In this document: piece after piece, positions 34,775 through 43,612 of the stretch
How positions within the stretch are numbered: the first letter of the stretch is position 1
Layout of the letters: each line of letters begins with the position of its first letter
Assembly: GCF_025465935.1 (NCBI RefSeq)
Contig: NZ_JANLNV010000063.1
Location: 19,975-83,974 of the forward strand
Length of the DNA: 64,000 nucleotides
Direction: 5' to 3'
Source of the DNA: Pseudomonas sp. 7P_10.2_Bac1
GTDB taxonomy: Bacteria > Pseudomonadota > Gammaproteobacteria > Pseudomonadales > Pseudomonadaceae
The notes under the pieces: model-generated
The model's database searches: none
What the model was told of the DNA's origin: nothing
Seen by the model: the letters and a program-made list of their open reading frames with translations, nothing else
Made by a program: the position numbers and the translations under genes

Positions 34775-36585
34775 GACCTGGAGTCCTCTGAAGCTTGCAA
34801 GCTCACGCCTGGCGCACCGGCGCGCAGTCGCAGGGTAATTAGGGCGCCGCCTTCCTTGTGGTTGGCGAACAGCAATTCGCCGCCGAACGCACGAATCAGC
34901 GTGTCGCAAATGGCCAGCCCCAAACCCAGCCCCTGGGTACGGGTCTTGGTGGTGTAGAACGGCTCGCCGGCGCGGCCCAGGGCTTCCATGCAAAAACCCG
35001 GGCCGTTGTCGCGAATGAACACAGTGACGCCTTCAGGCGTGGATTGGGCACTTATCCATAACCGCCGGGGCGGGCCTTTTTCGGTGAGGGCGTCGAGGGC
35101 ATTGGCCAGCAGGTTGCCCAGCACCTGGCGCAAACGGGTCTCACCGGCTTCGACCCACAGCGTGGCCGCGGGCAAGTCGCGGATCAGCTCGACCTCCATG
35201 CTGCGCCGACGCTTGGCCAGCAAGGCCAGGGCATCGTCCAGCGCGGGTTGTAGCGCCACACTTTCCGGCGCGTGCCGATCACGCCGGGCGAACGCACGCA
35301 GGTGGGCAATGATCGAGGACATCCGCCCGGTCAATTCGTTGATCAGCTTGAGGTTGCTGCGCGCATCGTCGGTGCGTTGATGATCAAGCAGCACTTCGGC
35401 GTTTTCCGCGTAGCTACGGATGGCTGCCAGCGGCTGGTTGAGCTCGTGGCTGATGCTTGCAGACATGGTGCCCAGCGCTGACAACTTGCCGGCCTGGACC
35501 AGATCATCCTGGGCGCGCACCAGCTCTTGTTGCGCATGTTCGCGCTCCAGTACTTCCTTGCGCAGGCGCTGGTTGAGGCCTTCGAGGTCGCTGGTGCGCT
35601 CAGCCACGCGACCTTCCAGTTCGCGTCGGGCCTTGGCTTCGAAGGCGATGCGCTCCAGGTAGTGACGGCGGCGCTGCATCATCAGGCTGATCAACAGCAT
35701 GACCACCAGCAAGGTGGCGGCGCCAATGGCCAGCACGGTACGCACCGGGCGGTCGATCAAGGTGCGAGGGGCGAGGATGTTCACGCTCCAGCCGGTCTCA
35801 TCGATCTTTTGGGTTTGCACCAGCCAGGAGTCGGGATTGATGTTCAGCGGCTGCAGGTTGCGCGTGGGATACGGCAAGATGGCGAAAATGTCCTGCTGCT
35901 CTTGCTGCGACAGTTTGCGAGTGGCCTTGAAGCGCCAGTCCGGGCGCGACGTCAGGATGACCACACCGTTGTCGTCCGTCGTCAGCAATTGCTCCGGGGT
36001 TTTGCCCCACAGGCGTTCGGTGTGATCGAGGTCAACCTTGACCACCAGCACGCCGACTTTTTTACCGTCCTCGACCACCGGGGCGGCAAAGTAATAGCCG
36101 CGCTTGCCGGAGGTGGTGCCCAGCCCGAAGAATCGCCCAAGCTTGCCGTCCATTGCTTCGCTGAAGTACGGACGGAAAGCAAAGTTGCGTCGGATAAAGC
36201 TGTCGGGCTTGTCCCAGTTTGACGTCGCCACCGTATTGCCGTCGGCATCGATCAGGTACATCACTTCAGCGCCGGTCTGGCGGGTGATATCTGCGAGCAG
36301 TTTGTTGGCTGTGTCCAGAGTCTGCGGGTCTTCAGGATCGGCCAGCGAGTTACGCAGCGCAGGCAGTTCGCCGAGGATTTGTGGCAGCACCTCGTAGCGA
36401 TGCAACGTGCCCAGCAAGTTGGCCACGTACAGGTCGAGGGTCTGGCGGTTTTGCCCGGCCAGTTCGCTGCGGTAATAGCGCTCGGCCAAATGCTGCAGCG
36501 GCCACAGCAAGGGCGCCAGACACAGCGCCAGCAAGGCCAGGCTACGCCAACGGGGACGGCGAGGAGGTGTAGGAGTCGAGATCAT
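34771..36585 (-). CDS. dctB: C4-dicarboxylate sensor histidine kinase DctB
   Basis: 604 residues. Helix 1 at ~15-32, a periplasmic double PAS-like (dCache) sensor from ~35-285 (EVMYLIDADGNTVATSNWDK; RPYFSEAMDG), helix 2 at ~290-310 (AIGAATLLVVMLLISLM), a coiled-coil linker, then the kinase: H-box SASISHELNQPLAAIRSYAE, N-box NLLANALDALTEKG and G-boxes IRDNGPGF and GLGLGLAICDTL. It forms a two-component system with the overlapping dctD. Dicarboxylates such as succinate and malate are the known ligands of DctB. Confidence 0.92.
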   Translation of the reverse strand: MISTPTPPRRPRWRSLALLALCLAPLLWPLQHLAERYYRSELAGQNRQTLDLYVANLLGTLHRYEVLPQILGELPALRNSLADPEDPQTLDTANKLLADITRQTGAEVMYLIDADGNTVATSNWDKPDSFIRRNFAFRPYFSEAMDGKLGRFFGLGTTSGKRGYYFAAPVVEDGKKVGVLVVKVDLDHTERLWGKTPEQLLTTDDNGVVILTSRPDWRFKATRKLSQQEQQDIFAILPYPTRNLQPLNINPDSWLVQTQKIDETGWSVNILAPRTLIDRPVRTVLAIGAATLLVVMLLISLMMQRRRHYLERIAFEAKARRELEGRVAERTSDLEGLNQRLRKEVLEREHAQQELVRAQDDLVQAGKLSALGTMSASISHELNQPLAAIRSYAENAEVLLDHQRTDDARSNLKLINELTGRMSSIIAHLRAFARRDRHAPESVALQPALDDALALLAKRRRSMEVELIRDLPAATLWVEAGETRLRQVLGNLLANALDALTEKGPPRRLWISAQSTPEGVTVFIRDNGPGFCMEALGRAGEPFYTTKTRTQGLGLGLAICDTLIRAFGGELLFANHKEGGALITLRLRAGAPGVSLQASEDSRS

Positions 36586-36613
36586 GAGGCGCAGTATACC
36601 TACGCGGACCTAC

Positions 36614-36691
36614 TGTAGGCGCTGCCCCGTCGTGCAGACACCGCGCCCCCTGCTTTTGGCAGGCGCTGGCGCAGCCTGCGGCAGCTTCTAC
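36614..36691. repeat. Short inverted repeat in the dctB-rmlD gap
   Basis: TGTAGGCGCTGCC and GGCAGCTTCTACG are imperfect inverted ends with GCCCCCTGCTTTTGGCAGGCGC inside. Part of it (GCGCAGCCTGCGGCAG) matches the element at 18972-19070. Lies upstream of dctB and downstream of rmlD. The remaining gap to 36794 shows nothing else clear. Confidence 0.75.
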
Positions 36692-36794
36692 GCGCGATAT
36701 TTGCCTGGCACATACCCCGGTAGACACCCATGCCCACACACACAAGCGATGTGGTGCCTTGATAAGAGCGAACCGGGGTGTGCCGTGCTTGGCG

Positions 36795-37679
36795 TTACTC
36801 GGCCAGGCATGCATTGAGTGCAACCCGCCAATCCGGCTGTGTAACCTGCCATTCGCGTGCTAAACGGCTGCAATCCAGGCGCGAGTTTTGTGGGCGGGCG
36901 GCGGGCGTCGGGTAGGCGCTGGCCGGGATCGGCTCAAGGCTGGCGCACTGTTTGCCTTGGGCAGTCAGGTGTTCGGCAATGGCCTGGGTGAAGCCAAACC
37001 ACGAGGTCTCGCCGTGCGCCGTCAGGTGGTAAACGCCCCAGGCACCGGGTTTGCCTGCCTGCCAGCGTTCGATCAGGGCTCGCGTGCTTTGGGCAATGGT
37101 GCCGGCCCAGGTCGGAGCGCCAATCTGATCCGCCACCACGCGAAGCTCGGTTCTCTGCGGCAGCAAACGTTGCATGGTCAGCAGGAAGTTTTTGCCGTGG
37201 GTGGAGTACACCCAACTGGTGCGCAGGATCAAATGCTGCCCGCCCTCGGCGATGATCGCCTGCTCGCCGGCCAGCTTGCTCTGGCCATAAACGCCCAACG
37301 GGTTGGGTTGGTCGTCTTCGGTGTAAGGCGCGTGTTTGCTGCCGTCAAACACGTAATCGGTGGAGTAGTGGATCAGTGGAATACCCAGGGCTTTGGCTTC
37401 TTGGGCGAACACACCGGGCGCGATGGCATTGATTGCAAACGCCAGGTCCGGTTCGCTCTCTGCCAGATCCACCGCCGTGTGTGCACCGGCGTTGATGATC
37501 AGATCCGGCCTGTGGGCGCGAACCTGTGCGCGGATCTGTTCAGGCTGGCTCAAGTCCAGCTCATCGCGGCCCAACACAATCAGCTCGCCCAGACCGGCAA
37601 GACGCTTGGTCAGCTCAACGGCAACCTGGCCGGTCTTGCCGCTGATCAGGATTTTCAAAGGTGAAGGTGCTTGGCTCAT
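36795..37679 (-). CDS. rmlD: dTDP-4-dehydrorhamnose reductase
   Basis: 294 residues, short-chain dehydrogenase of the extended type that makes dTDP-L-rhamnose in the last step. NADPH motif [14 protein letters not shown] near the N-terminus, the catalytic YGQSK, and [20 protein letters not shown] typical of RmlD. Start 37679 (MSQAPSP) overlaps the rmlB stop by 4 bases. rmlA and rmlC, which normally accompany rmlB and rmlD in Pseudomonas, are not in this stretch; dctB follows instead. Confidence 0.93.
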   Translation of the reverse strand: MSQAPSPLKILISGKTGQVAVELTKRLAGLGELIVLGRDELDLSQPEQIRAQVRAHRPDLIINAGAHTAVDLAESEPDLAFAINAIAPGVFAQEAKALGIPLIHYSTDYVFDGSKHAPYTEDDQPNPLGVYGQSKLAGEQAIIAEGGQHLILRTSWVYSTHGKNFLLTMQRLLPQRTELRVVADQIGAPTWAGTIAQSTRALIERWQAGKPGAWGVYHLTAHGETSWFGFTQAIAEHLTAQGKQCASLEPIPASAYPTPAARPQNSRLDCSRLAREWQVTQPDWRVALNACLAE

Positions 37680-38758
37680 GCAATCAAGTCCTTGGTGTCG
37701 GTGAAGCCCAGGCGCTGGCCCTGGTAGCTGCCGTCTTGCACGTGTTTGCACCACTCAAGGTTATCCAGGTACCACTGCACGGTTTTGCGCAGACCGGTCT
37801 CGAAAGTTTCAGCGGGCACCCAGCCCAGCTCGCGTTCGATTTTACTGGCGTCGATGGCATAGCGCTGATCATGGCCCGGACGGTCCTGAACAAAGGTGAT
37901 CAGGTCCGCAAACTGCGCCACACCGGCCGGACGCTCGGGCGCCAGCTCTTCCAGCAACGTGCAGATACCGCGTACCACGTCGATGTTCTTTTGCTCGTTG
38001 TGGCCGCCAATGTTGTAGGTTTCGCCGACCACACCTTCAGTCACGACCTTGAGCAGGGCGCGGGCGTGGTCTTCCACGAACAGCCAGTCACGCACTTGCA
38101 GGCCATTGCCGTACACCGGCAGCGGTTTACCGGCCAAGGCATTGAGAATGACCAGCGGGATCAGCTTTTCCGGGAAGTGGAACGGGCCGTAGTTGTTCGA
38201 ACAGTTGGTCACCAGCACCGGCAAGCCGTAGGTGCGGTTCCAGGCGCGTACCAGATGATCAGACGCGGCCTTGCTGGCCGAATACGGCGAGCTTGGTGCG
38301 TAAGGCGTGGTTTCGGTGAACAGGTCATCGACGCCGTGCAGGTCGCCATACACTTCGTCGGTGGAAATGTGATGGAAGCGAAAGGCACTCTTGGCGGGCT
38401 CTGCAAGCTTGGACCAATAAGCGCGGGTGGCTTCCAGCAGGCTGTAAGTGCCGACGATGTTGGTCTGGATGAAGTCCGAAGGGCCATCGATGGAACGATC
38501 AACGTGCGACTCTGCCGCCAGGTGCATGATCGCCTGCGGTTGGAAACGCTCGATCACCGCGCTGACCGTCGCCTGGTCGGCGATGTCGGCCTGAACGAAC
38601 TCGTAGCGCGTGTCGCTCGCAATGCTTTGCAGCGATTCCAGGTTGCCCGCGTAGGTCAACTTGTCGAGGTTGAGCACGTCGTGCGCAGTGTCTTTGATCA
38701 GATGGCGGATCAGAGCTGAACCAATAAAACCGGCACCGCCGGTCACTAAGATGCGCAT
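37676..38758 (-). CDS. rmlB: dTDP-glucose 4,6-dehydratase
   Basis: 360 residues. The enzyme oxidises and dehydrates dTDP-glucose to dTDP-4-keto-6-deoxyglucose for rhamnose synthesis. NAD motif [46 protein letters not shown] and catalytic [11 protein letters not shown] are all present. Start 38758 (MRILVTGG) is unambiguous. It is the first gene of an rmlBD operon and diverges from aguA across a 323-base spacer. Confidence 0.95.
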   Translation of the reverse strand: MRILVTGGAGFIGSALIRHLIKDTAHDVLNLDKLTYAGNLESLQSIASDTRYEFVQADIADQATVSAVIERFQPQAIMHLAAESHVDRSIDGPSDFIQTNIVGTYSLLEATRAYWSKLAEPAKSAFRFHHISTDEVYGDLHGVDDLFTETTPYAPSSPYSASKAASDHLVRAWNRTYGLPVLVTNCSNNYGPFHFPEKLIPLVILNALAGKPLPVYGNGLQVRDWLFVEDHARALLKVVTEGVVGETYNIGGHNEQKNIDVVRGICTLLEELAPERPAGVAQFADLITFVQDRPGHDQRYAIDASKIERELGWVPAETFETGLRKTVQWYLDNLEWCKHVQDGSYQGQRLGFTDTKDLIA

Positions 38759-39081
38759 GTGGATATCCCTTATTCCCTGACGGTCTTGAATCATGTGGCG
38801 CATAGCTTGTGGGCATGCGCTGGGCGGTGCAAGTGGGAGCGGTCGGGAATAATCCTGTGTGTACTGTAGGAAAGTAAGAAGCACTATTTTTAAGATCGAT
38901 TTATATCTGTGTTTTATCGATATTGATCAAGATTAAATCCGATAAATGGTTTTTATTATGGATATTTATCGGCTATAAAGGCGCCGTTCATTGACGAAAT
39001 GCAGACGGGCGTCCAGTGTTTGGGGCCTGTCTGCTTGCTGTACCCATCCACCTTTTTTGGTTTTCTGGAGTCCTGACGGTT
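38759..39081. promoter_or_regulatory. AT-rich divergent spacer rmlB/aguA with inverted repeat
   Basis: The spacer is AT-rich at 38880-38970, unlike its surroundings. CCGATAAAT at 38939-38947 is mirrored by ATTTATCGG at 38964-38972; a further TTTATCGATA lies at 38913. This suggests an operator with repeated ATCGATA/GATAAA half-sites. For aguA the start is preceded by CTGGAG at 39066. No RNA gene or protein-coding frame is convincing here. Confidence 0.55.
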
Positions 39082-40188
39082 ATGACGACTTTGCACAGCA
39101 CGCCTCGCGCTGACGGCTTTTACATGCCTGCTGAATGGGCTCCACAAACCCAGGTCTGGATGATCTGGCCTGAGCGCCCGGACAACTGGCGTTTGGGCGG
39201 CAAGCCTGCGCAAGCCGCGCACGCGGCGGTGGCCAAGGCCATTGCGCGCTTTGAGCCAGTGACCGTGGGCGTGTCGGCGGCCCAGTACGAAAACGCGCGT
39301 GCGCAACTCGATGTGCCGAACATTCGTGTCGTCGAACTCTCCAACGATGATGCCTGGGTACGTGACAGCGGCCCGACATTCGTGATCAACGACAACGGTG
39401 AAGTGCGCGGTGTGAACTGGGACTTCAATGCCTGGGGCGGGTTTGACGGTGGCTTGTACTACCCGTGGAACCGCGATCAGCAAGTGGGCAGCAAGATCCT
39501 GGAGATCGAGCGCACGCCGCGTTATTACACTGAAGGCTTTGTGCTGGAAGGCGGTTCTATCCACGTCGATGGCGAAGGCACATTGATCACCACGGCTGAA
39601 TGCCTGATGAACCGCAACCGCAACCCGCACCTGTCCCGTGAAGAGATCGAAAGCGTGCTGCGTGGGCACCTGTCTGTGGACAAGATCATCTGGCTGCCGG
39701 ATGGCCTGTTCAATGATGAAACCGACGGCCATGTGGATAACTTCTGCTGCTACGTGGCACCGGGTGAAGTGCTGCTGGCCTGGACCGACGACGAGCGTGA
39801 CCCCAACTACGTGCGTTGCCACGAAGCGATGAAAGTCCTGTCGAGCTCGACGGATGCCAAGGGCCGTCCTTTTGTCGTGCACAAAATGCCGATTCCTGGG
39901 CCGATGCACGCCACTCAAGAAGAATGTGATGGTGTGGATAAAGTCGCTGGCAGCCAGGACCGCAATCCGTCAGAGCGTCTGGCCGGCTCTTACGTGAACT
40001 TCCTGATCGTCAACGGAGGCATCATTGCCCCAAGCTTTGACGACCCGATGGACGCGCAGGCCAAAGACATCCTGCAACGCCTGTTTCCGCAACACGAAGT
40101 GGTGATGGTGCCGGGCCGTGAACTGCTGCTGGGCGGTGGCAATATCCACTGCCTGACTCAGCAGCAGCCTGCGCCGCACAAGGCTTGA
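39082..40188 (+). CDS. aguA: Agmatine deiminase
   Basis: 368 residues. AguA hydrolyses agmatine to N-carbamoylputrescine and ammonia. N-terminal [20 protein letters not shown] is typical, as are the acidic motif [13 protein letters not shown], catalytic His in [16 protein letters not shown] and nucleophilic Cys in the C-terminal [13 protein letters not shown]. In P. aeruginosa it is paired with aguB (N-carbamoylputrescine amidohydrolase) and aguR; neither is adjacent here. An upstream palindrome may bind a regulator. Confidence 0.95.
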   Translation: MTTLHSTPRADGFYMPAEWAPQTQVWMIWPERPDNWRLGGKPAQAAHAAVAKAIARFEPVTVGVSAAQYENARAQLDVPNIRVVELSNDDAWVRDSGPTFVINDNGEVRGVNWDFNAWGGFDGGLYYPWNRDQQVGSKILEIERTPRYYTEGFVLEGGSIHVDGEGTLITTAECLMNRNRNPHLSREEIESVLRGHLSVDKIIWLPDGLFNDETDGHVDNFCCYVAPGEVLLAWTDDERDPNYVRCHEAMKVLSSSTDAKGRPFVVHKMPIPGPMHATQEECDGVDKVAGSQDRNPSERLAGSYVNFLIVNGGIIAPSFDDPMDAQAKDILQRLFPQHEVVMVPGRELLLGGGNIHCLTQQQPAPHKA

Positions 40189-40500
40189 TCTGACCCAAGG
40201 CTGCAGGAGTTTCGCCGCGTCTTCGACGCAGCGCTGTTGCGCAGCAAGCTGGGTAGGCTGGCATCACCCATCCTGTGGGGGCGGGCTTGCACGCGATTGG
40301 AGCGACAAGGTGCAACAGATAGACCGAGTTGCCTGCAACGCGAGCTAACTCGCCCCCACGTTTGGTCTTACGCGCCTCTTGAGTGAACAACATTGCTGCG
40401 CGAAGGCGTCTTCCATCAGGCAAACGCCTTCGTGCCGTGGCTGCGCAGAGCCCAAACGATTCAGTGCCTTGAAGAATTTGGCAATTAACCAAATTTTCAC
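40189..40500. repeat. Intergenic palindromic elements downstream of aguA
   Basis: Three fold-back elements lie here without any gene. First, CGCCGCGTCTTCGACGCAGCGC around 40212. Second, GTGGGGGCGGGCTTGC at 40275 mirrored by GCGAGCTAACTCGCCCCCAC ending 40359, with GCAACGCG spacer copies. Third, CGAAGGCGT (near 40411) mirrored by ACGCCTTCG (near 40424). The second resembles the repeat ends common in Pseudomonas genomes. They may terminate aguA and insulate the porin. Confidence 0.75.
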
Positions 40501-40504
40501 GAAA

Positions 40505-40534
40505 TTGACACTTTGCCTTAACGACGGATAGGAT
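40505..40534 (+). promoter_or_regulatory. Strong sigma70-type promoter
   Basis: TTGACA at 40505-40510 and TAGGAT at 40529-40534 are separated by 18 bases, a near-consensus arrangement in an AT-rich stretch. Transcription would start near 40541. Confidence 0.7.
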
Positions 40535-40540
40535 TCGCGC

Positions 40541-40613
40541 CAACGCCTGTGGCGATAAGCCATACACCAACTTTCCTGAAAGACCCGCGCGGCGTCTCGT
40601 GCAGGTCTTTTTT
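40541..40613 (+). ncRNA. Candidate small RNA or attenuated leader upstream of the porin
   Basis: About 73 bases lie between the promoter at 40505-40534 and an intrinsic terminator: AAAGACC at 40579 pairs with GGTCTTT at 40604-40610, followed by a T run. The enclosed loop contains CGCGCGGCGTCTCGTGC. A second hairpin may form from CGCCAACGCCTGTGGCG. The transcript would stop 80 bases before the porin start, so it could be a free sRNA or a leader whose terminator is regulated. Its identity is not known to me. Confidence 0.5.
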
Positions 40614-40692
40614 GTTTATGTGAAGCAACCACCACTCAATGTTTCAGCTTGATACCCACAGCGCGCTTCTATTCAGAAATAAGGAAAATAAA

Positions 40693-41976
40693 ATGTTAAA
40701 AACACGGATAGGTCTACTCGCTCTGGGCGTACTCGGTGCTACCCAGGCCATGGCTAACGATCAAGCTGACGCAAAAGGTTTTGTAGAAGACAGCCACCTG
40801 AACGTATTGGCGCGCAACGCCTACATCAGCCGCGACTACAAACACCACAAGCAAGACAAAGCTGAATGGGGCCAAGGCTTCCTCGGCACATTCACCTCCG
40901 GCTTCACCCAAGGCACCGTGGGCGTGGGTGTGGATGCTTTCGGCATCTACGCACTGCGTCTGGACGGCGGCAAGGGCAGCAGCGGCGCAGGCGGCATCGA
41001 CTTCTTCAAGCAAGACCATAACGGCAAAGCGGCTCACGACATCGCCAAAGCTGGCGCTGCAGTGAAGTTCCGCATTTCGAACACCGTGCTGAAATACGGT
41101 GATCAAATGCCTGCTCTGCCGGTACTGATGTACGACAACTCGCGTCTGATGCCAGAAAGCTTCACCGGTACTCTGTTGACCTCCAAAGAGATCGACGGTC
41201 TGGAAATCAACGTGGGTCGCTTCACTGAAGAGTCGCGTAAAAGTGCTGAAGCACGTAACAGCGGCGGCCTGAAGAGCATCAACGTATTCGGTGGTAGCTA
41301 CAAGTTCACTGAGCGCTTCTCGGCCTCGTTGTACGGCTCCGAGATGAAAGACGAACTGCGCAAGCAGTACCTGGGCATGACCTATGCTCTGCCACTGGAT
41401 GACAAACAGTCCCTGACGTTTGACTTCAACGGCTATCGCACCCACGTAGATTCTGGCTACGCGCGTGATGTGCTGCAAGTTGACGGCACAGACAACAAGA
41501 TCTGGAGCTTGGCAACCACCTACGCTTACGGTCCTCACTCGCTGGTTCTGGCTTACCAGAGCAGCACCGGTGAAATCGGCTACCCATACGGCGGCTACCG
41601 CAATGCGGGCGGCGTGGGCGACGGTGGCAACACCATCCTGCTGGCCAACTCCTACTGGTCTGACTTCAACGCCAAAGACGAGCGTTCGTGGCAGCTGGGT
41701 TACGGCTTCGACTTCGGCGCCGTTGGCATTCCAGGTCTGACCTACAACATCGCCTACGTACGCGGCACCAACATCGACGACGGTTCGGGCCGTGGTCGTG
41801 GTACCGAGCGCGAAATCTACAACCAGGCCAAGTACGTTGTACAAAGCGGTCCGGTTAAAGATCTGAGCGTGCGTCTGCGCGGTTCGTGGTTGCGCGTTTC
41901 CAACAACGCCAGCGACTACAACGTCGGCGGCAACGAAGTCCGCGTATTTGTTGATTACCCAATCAGCATTTTCTGA
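40693..41976 (+). CDS. OprD-family outer-membrane porin
   Basis: 427 residues. A signal peptide (1-~20, ending TQAMA-NDQ) is followed by an all-beta sequence with alternating hydrophobic strands and terminal Phe, as in outer-membrane barrels. The N-terminal GFVEDSHLNVLARNAYISRDY and AEWGQGFLGTFTSGFTQGTVGVG are the OprD/OprQ hallmark. The family takes up basic amino acids, peptides or organic acids. Start 40693 follows TAAGGAAAATAAA; the longer frame lacks a signal sequence. Lying 504 bases beyond aguA, it may serve polyamine or amino-acid uptake, but the substrate is not deducible. Confidence 0.9.
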   Translation: MLKTRIGLLALGVLGATQAMANDQADAKGFVEDSHLNVLARNAYISRDYKHHKQDKAEWGQGFLGTFTSGFTQGTVGVGVDAFGIYALRLDGGKGSSGAGGIDFFKQDHNGKAAHDIAKAGAAVKFRISNTVLKYGDQMPALPVLMYDNSRLMPESFTGTLLTSKEIDGLEINVGRFTEESRKSAEARNSGGLKSINVFGGSYKFTERFSASLYGSEMKDELRKQYLGMTYALPLDDKQSLTFDFNGYRTHVDSGYARDVLQVDGTDNKIWSLATTYAYGPHSLVLAYQSSTGEIGYPYGGYRNAGGVGDGGNTILLANSYWSDFNAKDERSWQLGYGFDFGAVGIPGLTYNIAYVRGTNIDDGSGRGRGTEREIYNQAKYVVQSGPVKDLSVRLRGSWLRVSNNASDYNVGGNEVRVFVDYPISIF

Positions 41977-42012
41977 TGTGACCGGCTTGCCAGACAGGCC
42001 TGACATCTGAAT

Positions 42013-42050
42013 AAAAACGCCCCGAACCGTTTGGTTCGGGGCGTTTTTTT
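42013..42050 (+). terminator. Intrinsic terminator of the porin gene
   Basis: AAAAACGCCCCGAACC-GTTT-GGTTCGGGGCG followed by seven or more T; 15-pair stem. Confidence 0.92.
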
Positions 42051-42139
42051 TGGCGGGCTGTCAGGGCGTTCAACAGGGTGTAACACACGACTCGATGTCT
42101 ATTCCGCTTTCTGTGTGTACTGTGTGTATTAATAAATTG

Positions 42140-42170
42140 CACCATTATCCGATGGTGTGTAACGTACACA
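42140..42170. promoter_or_regulatory. Overlapping palindromes, probable HicB/HicAB operator
   Basis: CACCAT-TATCCG-ATGGTG (42140-42157) and TGTGTA-ACG-TACACA (42156-42170) overlap by two bases. The two palindromes lie 20-50 bases ahead of hicA. HicB antitoxins bind such operators through a C-terminal DNA-binding domain. TTGCAC at 42137 could be a -35 box inside the operator, so bound HicB would block polymerase. Confidence 0.6.
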
Positions 42171-42189
42171 ACAGTCTGGGGGTGAAGGA

Positions 42190-42384
42190 GTGCGCAGTCG
42201 TGAGGTAATCGAGAAGTTAGTGGCGGACGGATGGTTTGAGATCGCAGTGAAGGGAAGTCATCACCAGTTCAAGCACCCAACGAAAGCGGGTCGGGTAACT
42301 GTTCCACATCCAAAGACTGAAATTGCTAAAGGGACGCTGCATAACATCTTCAAATCTGCGGGTCTTAAAGGAGAGGCAAGGTAA
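42190..42384 (+). CDS. hicA: HicA toxin (mRNA interferase)
   Basis: 64 residues with the HicA dsRNA-binding-like fold. The catalytic His is in VKGSHHQFKHP, followed by RVTVPHPKTEIAKGTLHNIF, the family signature. GTG 42190 is taken as start; GAAGGAG lies close upstream. HicA cleaves mRNA and is neutralised by HicB, whose gene overlaps the stop by one base. A likely accessory module at the left edge of the variable region. Confidence 0.9.
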   Translation: MRSREVIEKLVADGWFEIAVKGSHHQFKHPTKAGRVTVPHPKTEIAKGTLHNIFKSAGLKGEAR

Positions 42385-42785
42385 TGAGATTTCCTGTCGT
42401 AGTACACAAAGATACGGATTCTGAATTCAGTGTAACGGTGCCGGATGTTCCGGGTTGCTACTCTGCGGGCTGCACTTTTTCGCAGGCACTGGATAACGTG
42501 CAAGAGGCTTTGGCTTTGCATCTGGAAGGTGTAGTGGCTGACGGCGGTGAGCTTCCACAGGCCAAGGACGTGGATGCGCATTTGGACAATCCAGATTATG
42601 CGAATGGGATTTGGGCGGTGGTTGAATTCGATCTGACTCCCTACCTTGGAAAGTCGGTGCGCTTCAACGCCTCCTTGCCTGAGAATTTGCTCTTGCGCAT
42701 TGATGAACGTGTAAGCAAGGATCACCGTTACGCGTCACGCTCGGGCTTTTTGGCTACCGCTGCTTTGCGCGAACTGGGTGTGTAG
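42384..42785 (+). CDS. hicB: HicB antitoxin
   Basis: 133 residues. The N-terminal half is the partially degraded RNase H-like HicB fold (FSVTVPDVPGCYSAGCTFSQALDNVQEALALHLEG). The C-terminal half (SLPENLLLRIDERVSKDHRYASRSGFLATAALREL) is a ribbon-helix-helix-type DNA-binding domain. It binds and inhibits HicA and represses the operon. GGAGAGGCAAGG forms its ribosome site within the hicA end. Usual full length, so the pair seems intact. Confidence 0.92.
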   Translation: MRFPVVVHKDTDSEFSVTVPDVPGCYSAGCTFSQALDNVQEALALHLEGVVADGGELPQAKDVDAHLDNPDYANGIWAVVEFDLTPYLGKSVRFNASLPENLLLRIDERVSKDHRYASRSGFLATAALRELGV

Positions 42786-42963
42786 AGTGCTTGTTTGTTT
42801 AAAGTCTAGTTAACAAAACTCGCGCCGCATGGAGCGAGTTTGCTCGTAATGTTCTTTATCTTCTTAAAACCGCCCACGGATCCCCAGCATCAGTGCTGCA
42901 TCATGTTAAAGCCTGGGCACGGTCGATTTGGCTCGGTTACAAGGCGCTCAAGCGGCTCTAGAA

Positions 42964-43581
42964 CTATCCCGTCAGCAAGAATGACCAAGCGATTGTCACG
43001 ACCATCAAAACAGCGAAGCTCACATTCAGTACTCGACTCCAGGTGCGATGGACAAATAGTTTTCGCAGCTTGCTCCCAACCAAGAGCCATAAAAAATCGA
43101 ACACCACACACACTGCCAGGCAGATGGATGCCTTGGTAAATGACTCCCATGTTGGCGTAACGCCTACAGTAAAACTGCTTAATAACGCGGCAAAGGCGGC
43201 ATACGCTTTTATATTCGCGATACCCAATATGAAGCCCGCTGTCAGCCCCGGGTTGGTTGCTGTTTGCCCGTCATTGACCGGTGGGGTCGTGGCGATGGCA
43301 TAGGCTAAATAAAGAATATAAAGAATGGATACTGCGGTGAGCGTCGTGCCCAGGTAGGGGAAACTATGAATAAACGCATCTAGCCCCGCGGTGACCAATG
43401 CCAGAGCTATCACAAGCCCTGCGGTAATACCGGCGAAGAACAGGATCGAGCGTTTCAGGCCATAGGCAGCGCCACTCGCTGCCAAAGCCAGCGTGGCAGG
43501 ACCGGGGCTGGCGAGTAAGGCAATTGCAGCAATGGAGAATGTGAAGGTGGCCTGGTAAATAGAAGGCAGTGTTTCGACCAT
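42964..43581 (-). CDS. LysE-family amino-acid exporter
   Basis: 205 residues with about six membrane helices. Residues ~22-40 carry LLASPGPATLALAASGAAYG, the LysE/RhtB signature, and further helices include FFAGITAGLVIALALVTAG and SFAVLMVVTIAWSFLL. The family exports amino acids or their analogues by proton exchange. AGGAGG lies ideally before the ATG. It follows the SHMT-like gene by 31 bases on the same strand, so it is the last gene of the halogenase operon and probably exports the cluster's product or relieves toxicity. Confidence 0.9.
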   Translation of the reverse strand: MVETLPSIYQATFTFSIAAIALLASPGPATLALAASGAAYGLKRSILFFAGITAGLVIALALVTAGLDAFIHSFPYLGTTLTAVSILYILYLAYAIATTPPVNDGQTATNPGLTAGFILGIANIKAYAAFAALLSSFTVGVTPTWESFTKASICLAVCVVFDFLWLLVGSKLRKLFVHRTWSRVLNVSFAVLMVVTIAWSFLLTG

Positions 43582-43612
43582 TTGTGCCTCCTGTATGAGG
43601 TGCCAATAGCGT

